Positions 1-6,267 of a DNA stretch of 7,134 bases are shown here, piece by piece. The stretch lies in NCBI GenBank assembly GCA_043101635.1, contig JBICIE010000112.1:1-7134 (forward strand), read 5' to 3'. Under the pieces are notes generated by a model, which did no database searches, was not told where the DNA came from, and saw only the letters and a program-made list of their open reading frames with translations. This DNA is from CAYMJK01 sp043101635. GTDB lineage: Bacteria > Planctomycetota > Phycisphaerae > Phycisphaerales > UBA1924. The position numbers and the translations under genes were made by a program. Every line of letters starts with the position of its first letter. Within the stretch, counting starts at the first letter, position 1.

Positions 1-50
1 CCACTCTGCCACTTTGCCACTTCCTCTCTGTGCCCTCTGCGCCTCTGTGG
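1..50. repeat. Degenerate 8-9 nt tandem repeat, intergenic
   Basis: Two back-to-back blocks are visible. Bases 1-24 read CCACTCTG, CCACTTTG, CCACTTCC, three octamers in register. Bases 26-50 read CTCTGTGCC, CTCTGCGC, CTCTGTGG, three CTCTG-led units. Read on the minus strand the second block becomes the CCACAGAG / GCGCAGAG / GGCACAGAG pattern. From memory, similar degenerate repeats sit between genes in many planctomycete and related genomes; I could not search for it. It lies just upstream of the first plus-strand gene and may continue left of the window. Function is unknown. Confidence 0.6.
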
Positions 51-65
51 TGAAAACAAGAGACT

Positions 66-74
66 GAAGGGAAG
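66..74 (+). promoter_or_regulatory. Ribosome binding site for the gene at 80
   Basis: A purine-rich GAAGGGAAG lies about 5-9 bases before the ATG at 80. It supports that start over later in-frame ATGs. No convincing -10/-35 promoter is visible in the short repeat-filled leader. Confidence 0.5.
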
Positions 75-79
75 CAGCA

Positions 80-463
80 ATGTCCAGTTTCAACTCGCTC
101 GATCTCTTCGGCTCCGGCCCGCACCGCTTCCAGGAGGGCCGGCGCGGGCAGGTGTGGGTCGAGCCGGACCAGGCCTCGCCCGCCGGCAACAGCACGACGC
201 TGCTCGGCGAGCGCGAGCTTGATGTCGTCGTCACGGGCCGGCTCGTCGCGGCGACTGAGGCCGCGCTGTGGGACCTGCGCGACGACATCACCGATCAGCT
301 CACCGACCCGCCCACCAGCGCCACACTCGTCGATCAGGCCGGGGCGCAGTGGACCGACATGAGCTTCCTGGAGTTTCGCGTCGATGATCGCATCGATCGC
401 GGCCGGGCCTTCAGTGTCGGCTACCGCGCCTTGTTCCGGCGTCTTGCATCGGAGGGCGCGTGA
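80..463 (+). CDS. Hypothetical protein, possibly phage tail-associated
   Basis: The 127-residue product has no signal peptide or membrane segment, so it is probably cytoplasmic or part of a particle. I do not recognise a named family with certainty. The central part (about residues 46-75, VVVTGRLVAATEAAL followed by WDLRDDITDQL) and the end (SFLEFRVDDRIDRGRAFSVGYRALFRR) follow a pattern seen in small phage tail or baseplate accessory proteins: a beta strand, an 'aaleaar' helix, then strands ending in a basic tail. This is a fold-level impression, not a homology result. A purine-rich Shine-Dalgarno supports the ATG. Its TGA overlaps the ATG of the next gene by one base, so the two are probably translationally coupled. 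It could also be an ordinary hypothetical protein unrelated to phage. Confidence 0.65.
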   Translation: MSSFNSLDLFGSGPHRFQEGRRGQVWVEPDQASPAGNSTTLLGERELDVVVTGRLVAATEAALWDLRDDITDQLTDPPTSATLVDQAGAQWTDMSFLEFRVDDRIDRGRAFSVGYRALFRRLASEGA

Positions 464-744
464 TGGGGCCTGAGCTGGCGGCAACACTGGCGCAGTTTGG
501 TGTCGCCGGGCTCATCGCGTGGCTGTGGATCACCGAGCGCCGGGCCGCGGGCGAGCGCGAGCGCCTGCTGGGCGAGGCGGCCCGGCGCGTCGAGGCCGAG
601 CGCATCGGCCTGCGCACGTTGCTGGACGCCCTCGGCGCCAACACCCGGGCCCTGGCCTCGCTGGAGGCGACGCAGCGGGAGCTGATCGGTGCGATCAGGG
701 CCGGTGGGCGCCAGGCTGGAGGTGGCTGTACGCCGTCGCAATGA
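463..744 (+). CDS. Small single-helix membrane protein with coiled coil, holin-like
   Basis: The start is taken as the ATG at 463, giving 93 residues. A GTG three bases earlier is also possible. GGAGG at 451-455 stands 7 bases before the ATG, and the ATG shares one base with the TGA of the upstream gene. Residues 1-8 lead into a hydrophobic segment (about 6-23, AATLAQFGVAGLIAWLWI), then a positively charged stretch (TERRAAGERER) that would stay in the cytoplasm. A long Ala/Glu/Arg helix (about 27-80) with coiled-coil character follows, and the tail is Gly-rich with one Cys. Small proteins of this shape, one N-terminal helix plus a charged coiled coil, are common as holin-like or lysis-cassette proteins in phage and as XhlA/YkoD-like membrane proteins. 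No endolysin follows it here, so the lysis role is only an inference. Confidence 0.65.
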   Translation: MGPELAATLAQFGVAGLIAWLWITERRAAGERERLLGEAARRVEAERIGLRTLLDALGANTRALASLEATQRELIGAIRAGGRQAGGGCTPSQ

Positions 745-787
745 CGCCCTTGCAGGCGACATTCGGGGACGTCGTCTCTTCCACAAG

Positions 788-826
788 GCGAGCGATCCGT
801 CCAAGCCTCCCCGGGCGGACGCTCGC
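788..826. terminator. Strong hairpin between convergent genes, possible bidirectional terminator
   Basis: GCGAGCG (788-794) pairs with CGCTCGC (820-826), and TCCGTCC (796-802) pairs with GGGCGGA (813-819) with one G-T wobble. A single bulged A sits at 795 and the loop is 10 bases. It lies in the 86-base gap between the plus-strand stop at 744 and the minus-strand stop at 831, where transcription from both sides converges. Neither side has a clear T-run, so it is not a classical intrinsic terminator. It may act as a 3'-end stabilising or Rho-assisted structure. Confidence 0.5.
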
Positions 827-830
827 TGCG

Positions 831-2519
831 CTATTCATCCAGCACGGCTTCGGCCGGCGCCTTGGGGGCGTAGCGGTAGCCATCCAGTTCGGGCTTGCGG
901 CTGGGCTCCCAGATGATGCGGCTGGCGCCGAGCATGCTGCCGGTGGCGACGGCGAGATTGATCTGGGCGATCTGGTAGTCGGTCAGGGCCCGGATCTCGG
1001 CGCTCTGGGCGTCGGCGAGCTGCGTGGCGGCATCCAGCACATCGGTGCTGGTGGAGCCGCCGACATCGAACTGGCGCTGCTCGGCCTCGAGCTGGCGCGT
1101 GTTGAGGGCCACCGACTGCTGGGCGGCGAGGATGCGCTGCCAGTCGGCCCTGATGCGCTCGATCGAGTTGAGCACCTCCTGCTGCACGAGCTGGCGCTGC
1201 CCCTCGCGGGAGCTGATGCGCTGCAGGCGCGTCAGGATCGCCGAGCGCAGGCGCGACAGAGCCGCCTCGTTGCCCAGCGGCATGGAGCCGGTGAGCCCGA
1301 GTTCCCAGTCCTCGAAGTCGTTCTCGATCATCGTGTCGAAGCTGTCGTTGAGCGAGTCGCCGAGGCCGTTGATGCGGTAGGTGGCGCTGAGTCCAAGCTG
1401 CGGCAGGGCCTGGTTCTCGCGGAACTCGATGTCGGTGATGTCGCGGGCCAGTTGCAGCTCCGCTTCCAGCAGTTCCATGCGCTGGGCCTCTGCGAGGTCG
1501 AGCAGGCGCAGGCGGTCGAGTTCGAACTGCACCGGATCGGGATCGGTGGTGGGCAGCAGGGTGGTGTCGTCGGTGACGCCGAGATCCTCGATGTTCATGA
1601 GGCGCTTGAGTTCGCGCTGGGCGGTGAGGACGAGGTTGTAGGCGACGATGATGGCCTCGAGTCGCTCGGCGACGCCCGCCTGGGCCCGGATGATCTCGAT
1701 CTCCGCGGCGTCGCCGGCCCGGACGCGCCGCTCGGCCCGCTCGAGCTGATCCTGGGCGAGCTGAAGCTGCTGGCGGCGGACATCCAGCTCACGCCGCACC
1801 TGGTACAGGCGCCAGTAGGCGGTCTCGACCGCGGCGAGCTGGTTGATGATCGCCAGCTTGGTGCGGGCCTCGGAGATCTGCTGGTTGTAGCTGGCCACGC
1901 GGATGGCGTAGGTGCTGGCCCGGCGCCCGGCGCCGCGGAGCAGCGGCTGGGCCAGCGAGAACTCCAGGTCGCTCGTGTACGACGGATTGAGGGTGGCGAA
2001 GGAACTGGAGGTCTCGCGGCGCGTGACCGGCAGGCCGACGCCGACGGAGCCGCCGGTGTACAGCGGCACGCTCAGGTCGGGTGTGATCGAGAGAAACTCC
2101 GCCTGGGCGTCGTTGAGGGTGCTTGCGGTGGCGGTATCGGTGTTGGCGTAGAAGGCGCTGAGGCCGAAGTCGGCCTCGAAGGCGGCCTCCTGCTCGCGAA
2201 GGGCCTGGTCGGCGATGGTCGGGTTGACGAGGGCCACGCGGATGTCGACGTTGCCGGCGAGGGCCGCGGCCCGGGCCTCGGCCAGCGAGATGTCGAAGGT
2301 CTCGCGGGCGTCGAGGCGCTGGACGATGGCGCCGAGCGGCTCGGCGTCGTCGGCGGGGCGGAAGGTGAGCGCATCGATCTGGCGCGTGCGTTCGACGGGC
2401 AGCGGGTCTGCGTAGTCGCTCTGCTTGATGGCCAGCGGGTTGGAGCAGCCTGCGAGAGCAACCAGCGCGGCGGCGGAAGTGGCGCGGGCGAGGGAGACCG
2501 GAACAGCCGGAGTCGTCAT
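831..2519 (-). CDS. TolC-family outer-membrane efflux lipoprotein
   Basis: This is the outer-membrane channel of a tripartite exporter: TolC-type trimers make a beta barrel in the outer membrane and a long alpha-helical tunnel into the periplasm. The 562-residue product starts with a hydrophobic signal ending in a lipobox LAGC (residues 22-25), so Cys25 is predicted to be lipidated. Two outer-membrane efflux repeats are visible: about 75-310 (including QPLLRGAG at 191-198 and long helices at 205-310) and about 335-530 (including LPQLGLSATY near 372-381 and FDVGGSTSTDVLDAATQLADAQ near 484). The length is slightly above the usual 420-500, mostly from the first 70 residues and a Pro-rich tail. 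GGAAGG 8 bases before the ATG supports the start. It is last in the exporter operon, about 100 bases after the permease gene. The family call is firm; the substrate is unknown. Confidence 0.93.
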   Translation of the reverse strand: MTTPAVPVSLARATSAAALVALAGCSNPLAIKQSDYADPLPVERTRQIDALTFRPADDAEPLGAIVQRLDARETFDISLAEARAAALAGNVDIRVALVNPTIADQALREQEAAFEADFGLSAFYANTDTATASTLNDAQAEFLSITPDLSVPLYTGGSVGVGLPVTRRETSSSFATLNPSYTSDLEFSLAQPLLRGAGRRASTYAIRVASYNQQISEARTKLAIINQLAAVETAYWRLYQVRRELDVRRQQLQLAQDQLERAERRVRAGDAAEIEIIRAQAGVAERLEAIIVAYNLVLTAQRELKRLMNIEDLGVTDDTTLLPTTDPDPVQFELDRLRLLDLAEAQRMELLEAELQLARDITDIEFRENQALPQLGLSATYRINGLGDSLNDSFDTMIENDFEDWELGLTGSMPLGNEAALSRLRSAILTRLQRISSREGQRQLVQQEVLNSIERIRADWQRILAAQQSVALNTRQLEAEQRQFDVGGSTSTDVLDAATQLADAQSAEIRALTDYQIAQINLAVATGSMLGASRIIWEPSRKPELDGYRYAPKAPAEAVLDE

Positions 2520-2527
2520 GCGGGTCG

Positions 2528-2533
2528 CCTTCC
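2528..2533 (-). promoter_or_regulatory. Ribosome binding site of the TolC-family gene
   Basis: On the minus strand this reads GGAAGG, 8 bases before the ATG at 2519. It directly abuts the heptamer repeat array, so the repeat forms the upstream part of the leader. Confidence 0.6.
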
Positions 2534-2561
2534 GAATCTCGAATCTCAGATTTCAGATCTC
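2534..2561. repeat. Four degenerate 7-nt tandem repeats
   Basis: The plus strand reads GAATCTC, GAATCTC, AGATTTC, AGATCTC in exact 7-base register, a locally AT-rich island in a GC-rich window. On the minus strand it reads as GAGAT(C/T)-type units. From memory, repeats of the 'gagatttgagatct' kind are scattered between genes in many planctomycete genomes; I could not search for it. It lies between the permease stop and the TolC start, inside the presumed operon, and would be part of the transcript. Function unknown. Confidence 0.65.
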
Positions 2562-2567
2562 AGGTAG

Positions 2568-2586
2568 GTCGGCAGTCCCTGCCGAC
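2568..2586. repeat. Perfect 8-bp palindrome, REP-like hairpin
   Basis: GTCGGCAG (2568-2575) and CTGCCGAC (2579-2586) form a perfect 8-bp stem with a 3-base loop TCC. It lies 33 bases beyond the permease stop and next to the heptamer array. There is no T-run in either direction, so it is more like an intergenic REP-type palindrome or an mRNA-processing or stability structure than a full terminator. In the exporter transcript it could dampen expression of the distal TolC gene. Confidence 0.6.
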
Positions 2587-2619
2587 AGGAACCGTATCGC
2601 GCCTTCGCCGGGGCAGCGT

Positions 2620-3861
2620 TCACTCGTGGCGCAGGGCGTCGATCGGGTCCAGCCGGGCCGCCTTGATCGCAGGGAACATGCCGAAGATGACGCCGGTGGC
2701 GGCGGAGAAGCCGATGGCCAGCCCGACCGCCCAGATGGGGATGGCGGCCTGCTCCAGCGGGGCGCCGGGGATCTTCTGGATGGCCATGACCAGTCCCTGG
2801 CCGACGGCGAGGCCGACGGCGCCGCCGGAGAGGCAGAGCACCACCGCCTCGACCAGGAACTGCAGCAGGATGATCACCGGCCGGGCCCCGACGGCCTTGC
2901 GCAGGCCGATCTCGCGGGTGCGCTCCGAGACGCTGACGAGCATGATGTTCATGATGCCGATGCCGCCGACCAGGAGGCTGATGCCGACGATGCCGGCGGC
3001 GCCGGCGGTGATGCCCTTGGCGACGCCGTTGAAGCGGTCGATGAACTGCTGGAGCACCTCGACATCGAAGGTGTTCTCGTCCTCGGGAGCGAGGTTGCGC
3101 ATGCGCCGGAGGACGAACGTAACCTGGCTGCGGACATCCTCGGCGTCTTCGGTCGAGCGCATGTTGGCGACGGCGTAGTTGATCCAACCGTCGGGGTTGA
3201 GATTGATCGCCGTCGAGAGCGGGACGTAGACCTCGGTGCGGACATCCCCGCCGCCGAACATGCCCGAGAAGTCGAGCGTTTCGACGACGCCGATGATGAG
3301 GAACCGGCGCCCGGAGACGAGAATCATGTCGCCGACGGGATCCTTGTCGAGGTTGAGTTCCTCGATGGCCTTTTCGTTGATGAGGCAGACCTGACGACGC
3401 TCATCCTCGTCGATGCGGCTGAACGGGCGCCCGATGATGACCTGGCGGTTTTCGATCTCGTGCCACTCGGGCCAGATGCCGGTGACGCCGACGCCGTCGA
3501 CGGCGACGGTCTCGCTCTCGATCTTGTAGCTGCCCATCCAGTGCGGATTGATGATCTCGATGGCCTCGCAGTAGTCGCGGATGGCCTCGACTTCCTCGAG
3601 CTTGAGCTGTACCTCGCGCCAGCCGACCTTGTGGCGCATGCTGCGGGGGCGGTCGCCGTCGATGAAGACCTTTCGGGTCCCGAAGGTCTCGAACTCGGTC
3701 AGCACGAAGCTGCGCAGGCCGCCGACGGCGGCGACGGTGGCGACGACCGCCGCGACGCCGATGACGATGCCCAGCGTGGTGAGCATGGCCCGGACCTTGT
3801 TGGCAAAGAGCTGGCCGAGGGCCAGGAAGACCGTCTGCACCAGAACGCGCACGATGATCAC
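2620..3861 (-). CDS. ABC transporter permease, MacB/FtsX type
   Basis: This inner-membrane subunit of a type VII (MacB-like) ABC system transmits ATP-driven motion to the periplasm rather than forming a classical pore. The 413 residues show the family order: helix 1 (about 28-48), a large MacB-type periplasmic domain (about 50-280), then three helices (about 287-309, 330-356, 375-396). The motif SERTREIGLRKAVGA (312-326) is the hallmark FtsX cytoplasmic loop, and the C-terminus PAIKAARLDPIDALRHE is typical of the family. Unlike E. coli MacB, the ATPase is a separate protein. The start is a GTG; AGGAGG (plus-strand 3869-3874) sits 7 bases upstream, and the GTGA overlaps the ATPase stop by 4 bases, so the two are probably translationally coupled. 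Lipoprotein-release permeases share the fold, but the neighbouring adaptor and TolC argue for export. Confidence 0.93.
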   Translation of the reverse strand: MIIVRVLVQTVFLALGQLFANKVRAMLTTLGIVIGVAAVVATVAAVGGLRSFVLTEFETFGTRKVFIDGDRPRSMRHKVGWREVQLKLEEVEAIRDYCEAIEIINPHWMGSYKIESETVAVDGVGVTGIWPEWHEIENRQVIIGRPFSRIDEDERRQVCLINEKAIEELNLDKDPVGDMILVSGRRFLIIGVVETLDFSGMFGGGDVRTEVYVPLSTAINLNPDGWINYAVANMRSTEDAEDVRSQVTFVLRRMRNLAPEDENTFDVEVLQQFIDRFNGVAKGITAGAAGIVGISLLVGGIGIMNIMLVSVSERTREIGLRKAVGARPVIILLQFLVEAVVLCLSGGAVGLAVGQGLVMAIQKIPGAPLEQAAIPIWAVGLAIGFSAATGVIFGMFPAIKAARLDPIDALRHE

Positions 3862-4712
3862 GGCGCGGCCTCCTGGGTCGCCGGGGCCGGCGGGCGGGTG
3901 CGAACGCGGGCGGTCGGCTTGGCCTCCGTCTCGGCCTTGGCGGCCTCGGCGGCCTCGGCTTCGGCCCGGGCCTGGGCGGCGCGTGCCGCGGCGGCGATGT
4001 ACTCGCGGTGGATCGGGTCGCGCGCCGACGGGAGGTCGCTCATCACCTGACCGTCGCGCAGCCGGACGATGCGCTGGGCGTGGCCGGCGACCTCCTCCTC
4101 GTGCGTCACGATGATGATGGTCTGGCCCTCGGCGTGGAGCTGCTCGAACAGGGCGATGATCTCGGCGGTGGTGGCGCTGTCGAGGTTGCCGGTCGGCTCG
4201 TCGGCCAGCAGGATGGCCGGCTCGTTGACCAGGGCCCGGGCGATGGCGACGCGCTGGCGCTGACCGCCGGAGAGCTGGTTGGGGCGGTGGCGGATGCGGT
4301 CGGCCAGGCCGACGCGCTTCAGCGCGTTCCTGGCCCGCCTGCGCGCGCTGAACAGAAAGCGCGACGAGTAGATCATCGGCAGCATCACGTTCTTCAGCGC
4401 GCTCTGCTTGCTGAGCAGTTCGAAGCTCTGGAAGATGAAGCCGATGCGCTGGTTGCGCACGGTGGCGAGGGCCCCGGCGCCGAGGCGGTGCGTCGGCCGG
4501 CCATCCAGTTCGTACGTGCCGGCGGTGGGGCGGTCCAGGCAGCCGAGCACGTTCATCAGCGTGCTCTTGCCCGAGCCGCTGGCGCCCATGATGGCGACGA
4601 ACTCACCGGCGTGAATGTCCAGCGACACGCCGCGCAGGGCGTAGATGCGCTCCACGCCGATCTTGTAGACCTTCTCGAGGTCGCGGATGCGGATGATCGG
4701 GACGCCGCTCAC
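3858..4712 (-). CDS. ABC transporter ATP-binding protein, MacB/LolD type
   Basis: The cytoplasmic ATPase powers the neighbouring permease. All catalytic motifs are intact in the 284-residue product: Walker A GASGSGKST (43-51), Q-loop Gln95, signature LSGGQ (147-151), Walker B ILLADE (167-172) with a following PTGNLDS, and the H-loop His204. The sequence DEPTGNLDS is typical of the MacB/LolD/FtsE branch. The core ends near residue 235. It is followed by about 50 residues of Ala/Glu-rich then Pro/Thr/Arg-rich sequence that most members, about 220-240 long, lack. The GTG start overlaps the adaptor's TGA as GTGA, with GAAGG 9 bases upstream. The adaptor, ATPase and permease genes overlap in order, indicating one translationally coupled unit. 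Confidence 0.95.
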   Translation of the reverse strand: MSGVPIIRIRDLEKVYKIGVERIYALRGVSLDIHAGEFVAIMGASGSGKSTLMNVLGCLDRPTAGTYELDGRPTHRLGAGALATVRNQRIGFIFQSFELLSKQSALKNVMLPMIYSSRFLFSARRRARNALKRVGLADRIRHRPNQLSGGQRQRVAIARALVNEPAILLADEPTGNLDSATTAEIIALFEQLHAEGQTIIIVTHEEEVAGHAQRIVRLRDGQVMSDLPSARDPIHREYIAAAARAAQARAEAEAAEAAKAETEAKPTARVRTRPPAPATQEAAP

Positions 4713-6079
4713 GAGTCCTGGCCTTCGTGCTGGGCCGACACCGGCTGCTGGTCGGCGGCGTCATCGGCCGGGGTCGCTCCGGATTCGGCCTGCGCTTCAG
4801 CGCCGGACGCATCGGTCTCGGCCCCCGTGTCCTGGTCGGTGGTCTCGCCCTGCTTGCGCACCGCAACATCGTGCTTCAACTCGGTGACGACGCGGTACGG
4901 GCCGATGACGATCTCGTCGCCCGCCTCCAGGCCGCCAAGCACCACAGTCCGCGTCAGGTCGCTGGAGCCAACGGAGATGGGCGTGGCGATGGCCTTGCCA
5001 TCCACGTAGCGGTAGACGACACGGGCGAAGGTCTTGTTGCGATCGGCGTGGGGGCTGGACTCGATGATCTCGGCGTCCATCTCGTCGATGCGCCGGTCGA
5101 CGACGGCCTGGCTGGGGATGATCACCACGTCGCGCAGCGTCTGCACCTCAATGTCGGCATTGGCGTTGAGGCCGGTGAAGCGCAGGTCGCCTTCTTCCTT
5201 GTTCACCAGGATCTCGGCCTCGACGTAGCTGGTGCCATCGCGGAAGAGCTGTCGCGTCAGGTGCACGCGCTGCACCACGCCGTCGAAGACCTCATCGGGG
5301 TATGACAGCACGTACACGCGGGCTTTCTGGCCGGCCTTGACCGGGGCGATGTTGGTCTCGTCGACGCGGGCCCGCATGAGCATGCGCGACAGGTCGGCGA
5401 TGACCATGATCACGCTGCCGGCGTTGTTGAAGGTGCCCAGCACCGTCTCGCCGACTTCATTGTTGACGGCGGTGATGACGCCGTCGATCGGGCTGGCGAT
5501 GACGGCGTTCTCCAGGTCGCGCCGGGCCTCGGCGACATTGGCCCTGGCCGACTCGATGTTGGCCTCGGCGGCCTTGAGGCTGCTCATGGCCCGGTTGTAC
5601 TGGGCCTCGGAGGCGTCCAGTTCGGCCTTGGCGATGTCCTTGGAGTCGAACAACTCGCGCCGGCGGCCCAGATCCAGTTCGGCCAGCCTCAGATCGGCCT
5701 GCGCCCCGGCCAGGCGGGCCTCCTCAGACCGCAGCCGGGCCTCGGCGGCGTCCAGCCGGGCCTGAAGATCCTCAGCATCCAGGCGCACCACGACATCGCC
5801 CTGCTTGACCGAGTCGCCGACCTTGAACGGCAGGGCGGTGATGCGGGCCGAGACGCGGGCCGAGATGTCCACGCTGATCTCGGGCTCGATCAGCCCGGGG
5901 GCGTTGACCATGCGGGTCAGATCGCCCCGCTCGACGATGCGAGTCCGGACCTCCGGGATCTCCTCGGTCTTGGCGAACTTCTCACGCAGGCCGTCGGCGC
6001 CGCCGACGGCCTGAAAGGCCAGGAATCCTCCCGCGCCGAGTACAGCGCCGGTGATCCCCAGTCCGACGAGCAGTTTCAT
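4709..6079 (-). CDS. Periplasmic adaptor (membrane fusion protein), HlyD/MacA type
   Basis: The adaptor bridges the inner-membrane permease and the outer-membrane TolC channel. Of about 456 residues, one N-terminal anchor helix (about 2-24) is followed by the first lipoyl half (about 67-102, with FKVGDSVKQGDVVVRLD) and an alpha-helical hairpin (about 103-190, heptad-rich Ala/Glu/Arg). Then come the second lipoyl half (about 192-228, IASPIDGVITAVNNEVGETV), a beta barrel (230-320) and a membrane-proximal domain (320-408). The last 45 or so residues are acidic and low-complexity (Asp/Glu/Gln/Ala), beyond the usual family end. The start is the ATG at 6079; a GTG at 6082 is equally in frame. AGGAGG (plus-strand 6092-6097) is 9 bases before the GTG and 12 before the ATG, so the GTG is a real alternative. 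It is first in the operon. Confidence 0.93.
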   Translation of the reverse strand: MKLLVGLGITGAVLGAGGFLAFQAVGGADGLREKFAKTEEIPEVRTRIVERGDLTRMVNAPGLIEPEISVDISARVSARITALPFKVGDSVKQGDVVVRLDAEDLQARLDAAEARLRSEEARLAGAQADLRLAELDLGRRRELFDSKDIAKAELDASEAQYNRAMSSLKAAEANIESARANVAEARRDLENAVIASPIDGVITAVNNEVGETVLGTFNNAGSVIMVIADLSRMLMRARVDETNIAPVKAGQKARVYVLSYPDEVFDGVVQRVHLTRQLFRDGTSYVEAEILVNKEEGDLRFTGLNANADIEVQTLRDVVIIPSQAVVDRRIDEMDAEIIESSPHADRNKTFARVVYRYVDGKAIATPISVGSSDLTRTVVLGGLEAGDEIVIGPYRVVTELKHDVAVRKQGETTDQDTGAETDASGAEAQAESGATPADDAADQQPVSAQHEGQDS

Positions 6080-6091
6080 CACGGGCGGGCC

Positions 6092-6097
6092 CCTCCT
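6092..6097 (-). promoter_or_regulatory. Ribosome binding site of the adaptor gene
   Basis: The minus strand reads AGGAGG followed by GG, a perfect Shine-Dalgarno. Spacing favours the GTG at 6082 (9 bases) over the ATG at 6079 (12 bases). The same AGGAGG occurs before the permease gene, so this genome uses the canonical signal. Confidence 0.65.
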
Positions 6098-6100
6098 CTT

Positions 6101-6117
6101 CGACGCCGTGCGACGCC
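6101..6117. repeat. Direct repeat CGACGCC x2 in divergent intergenic region
   Basis: CGACGCC occurs at 6101-6107 and again at 6111-6117, ten bases (about one helical turn) apart, just upstream of the adaptor's ribosome binding site. It could be a regulator site, but in DNA this GC-rich chance is a fair explanation. The wider gap 6080-6267 otherwise holds the leaders of the two divergent genes and no further gene. Confidence 0.25.
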
Positions 6118-6191
6118 CACGGCCGTTGTTCGTCGTTGTGCGGCGCCCGTTTCAGCATACCGGCCGGGCCAAGCGATTGTTTCGGGGCGCT

Positions 6192-6204
6192 GGCATCGAA
6201 TGCC
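6192..6204. promoter_or_regulatory. Palindrome at the promoter of the dockerin gene
   Basis: GGCAT-CGA-ATGCC is a perfect 5-bp inverted repeat with a 3-base centre. It lies about where the -35 box of the candidate promoter (see 6219) would be, so it is placed as an operator would be. It is short, and no regulator gene is in the window to pair with it. Confidence 0.3.
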
Positions 6205-6218
6205 GCGGCGACCTCCGC

Positions 6219-6224
6219 TATTCT
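6219..6224 (+). promoter_or_regulatory. Candidate -10 box for the dockerin-type protein
   Basis: TATTCT in CGCTATTCTATTT is the most promoter-like hexamer in the divergent gap and matches the bacterial -10 consensus at 4 of 6 positions. No good -35 hexamer stands 16-18 bases upstream. The implied leader is about 35-40 bases and contains a G-run and the ribosome binding site. Confidence 0.35.
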
Positions 6225-6267
6225 ATTTGGAGTCGGGGGGAGGTTTTTGGAGAAAGGGAGATATCCA

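Noticed and set aside
519..2567. A 682-codon plus-strand open frame running opposite the TolC gene, with an ATG at 741 overlapping the TGA at 742-744
   Set aside because: It is antisense to a gene with clear family features. Its residues are low-complexity (Gly/Ala/Asp/Leu), as expected from the reverse of GC-biased codons, and no ribosome binding site is well spaced before 741.
2425..4050. A 541-codon plus-strand open frame opposite the permease and ATPase genes
   Set aside because: It is a codon-bias shadow: very Asp/Ala/Gly-rich, no domain pattern, and fully antisense to two genes with intact hallmark motifs.
6136..6267. Upstream ATG at 6136 extending the dockerin-type protein by 44 residues
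   Set aside because: The extension would put a non-signal sequence before a clear signal peptide and covers the probable promoter; the ATG at 6268 has a well-placed AAAGGGAG.
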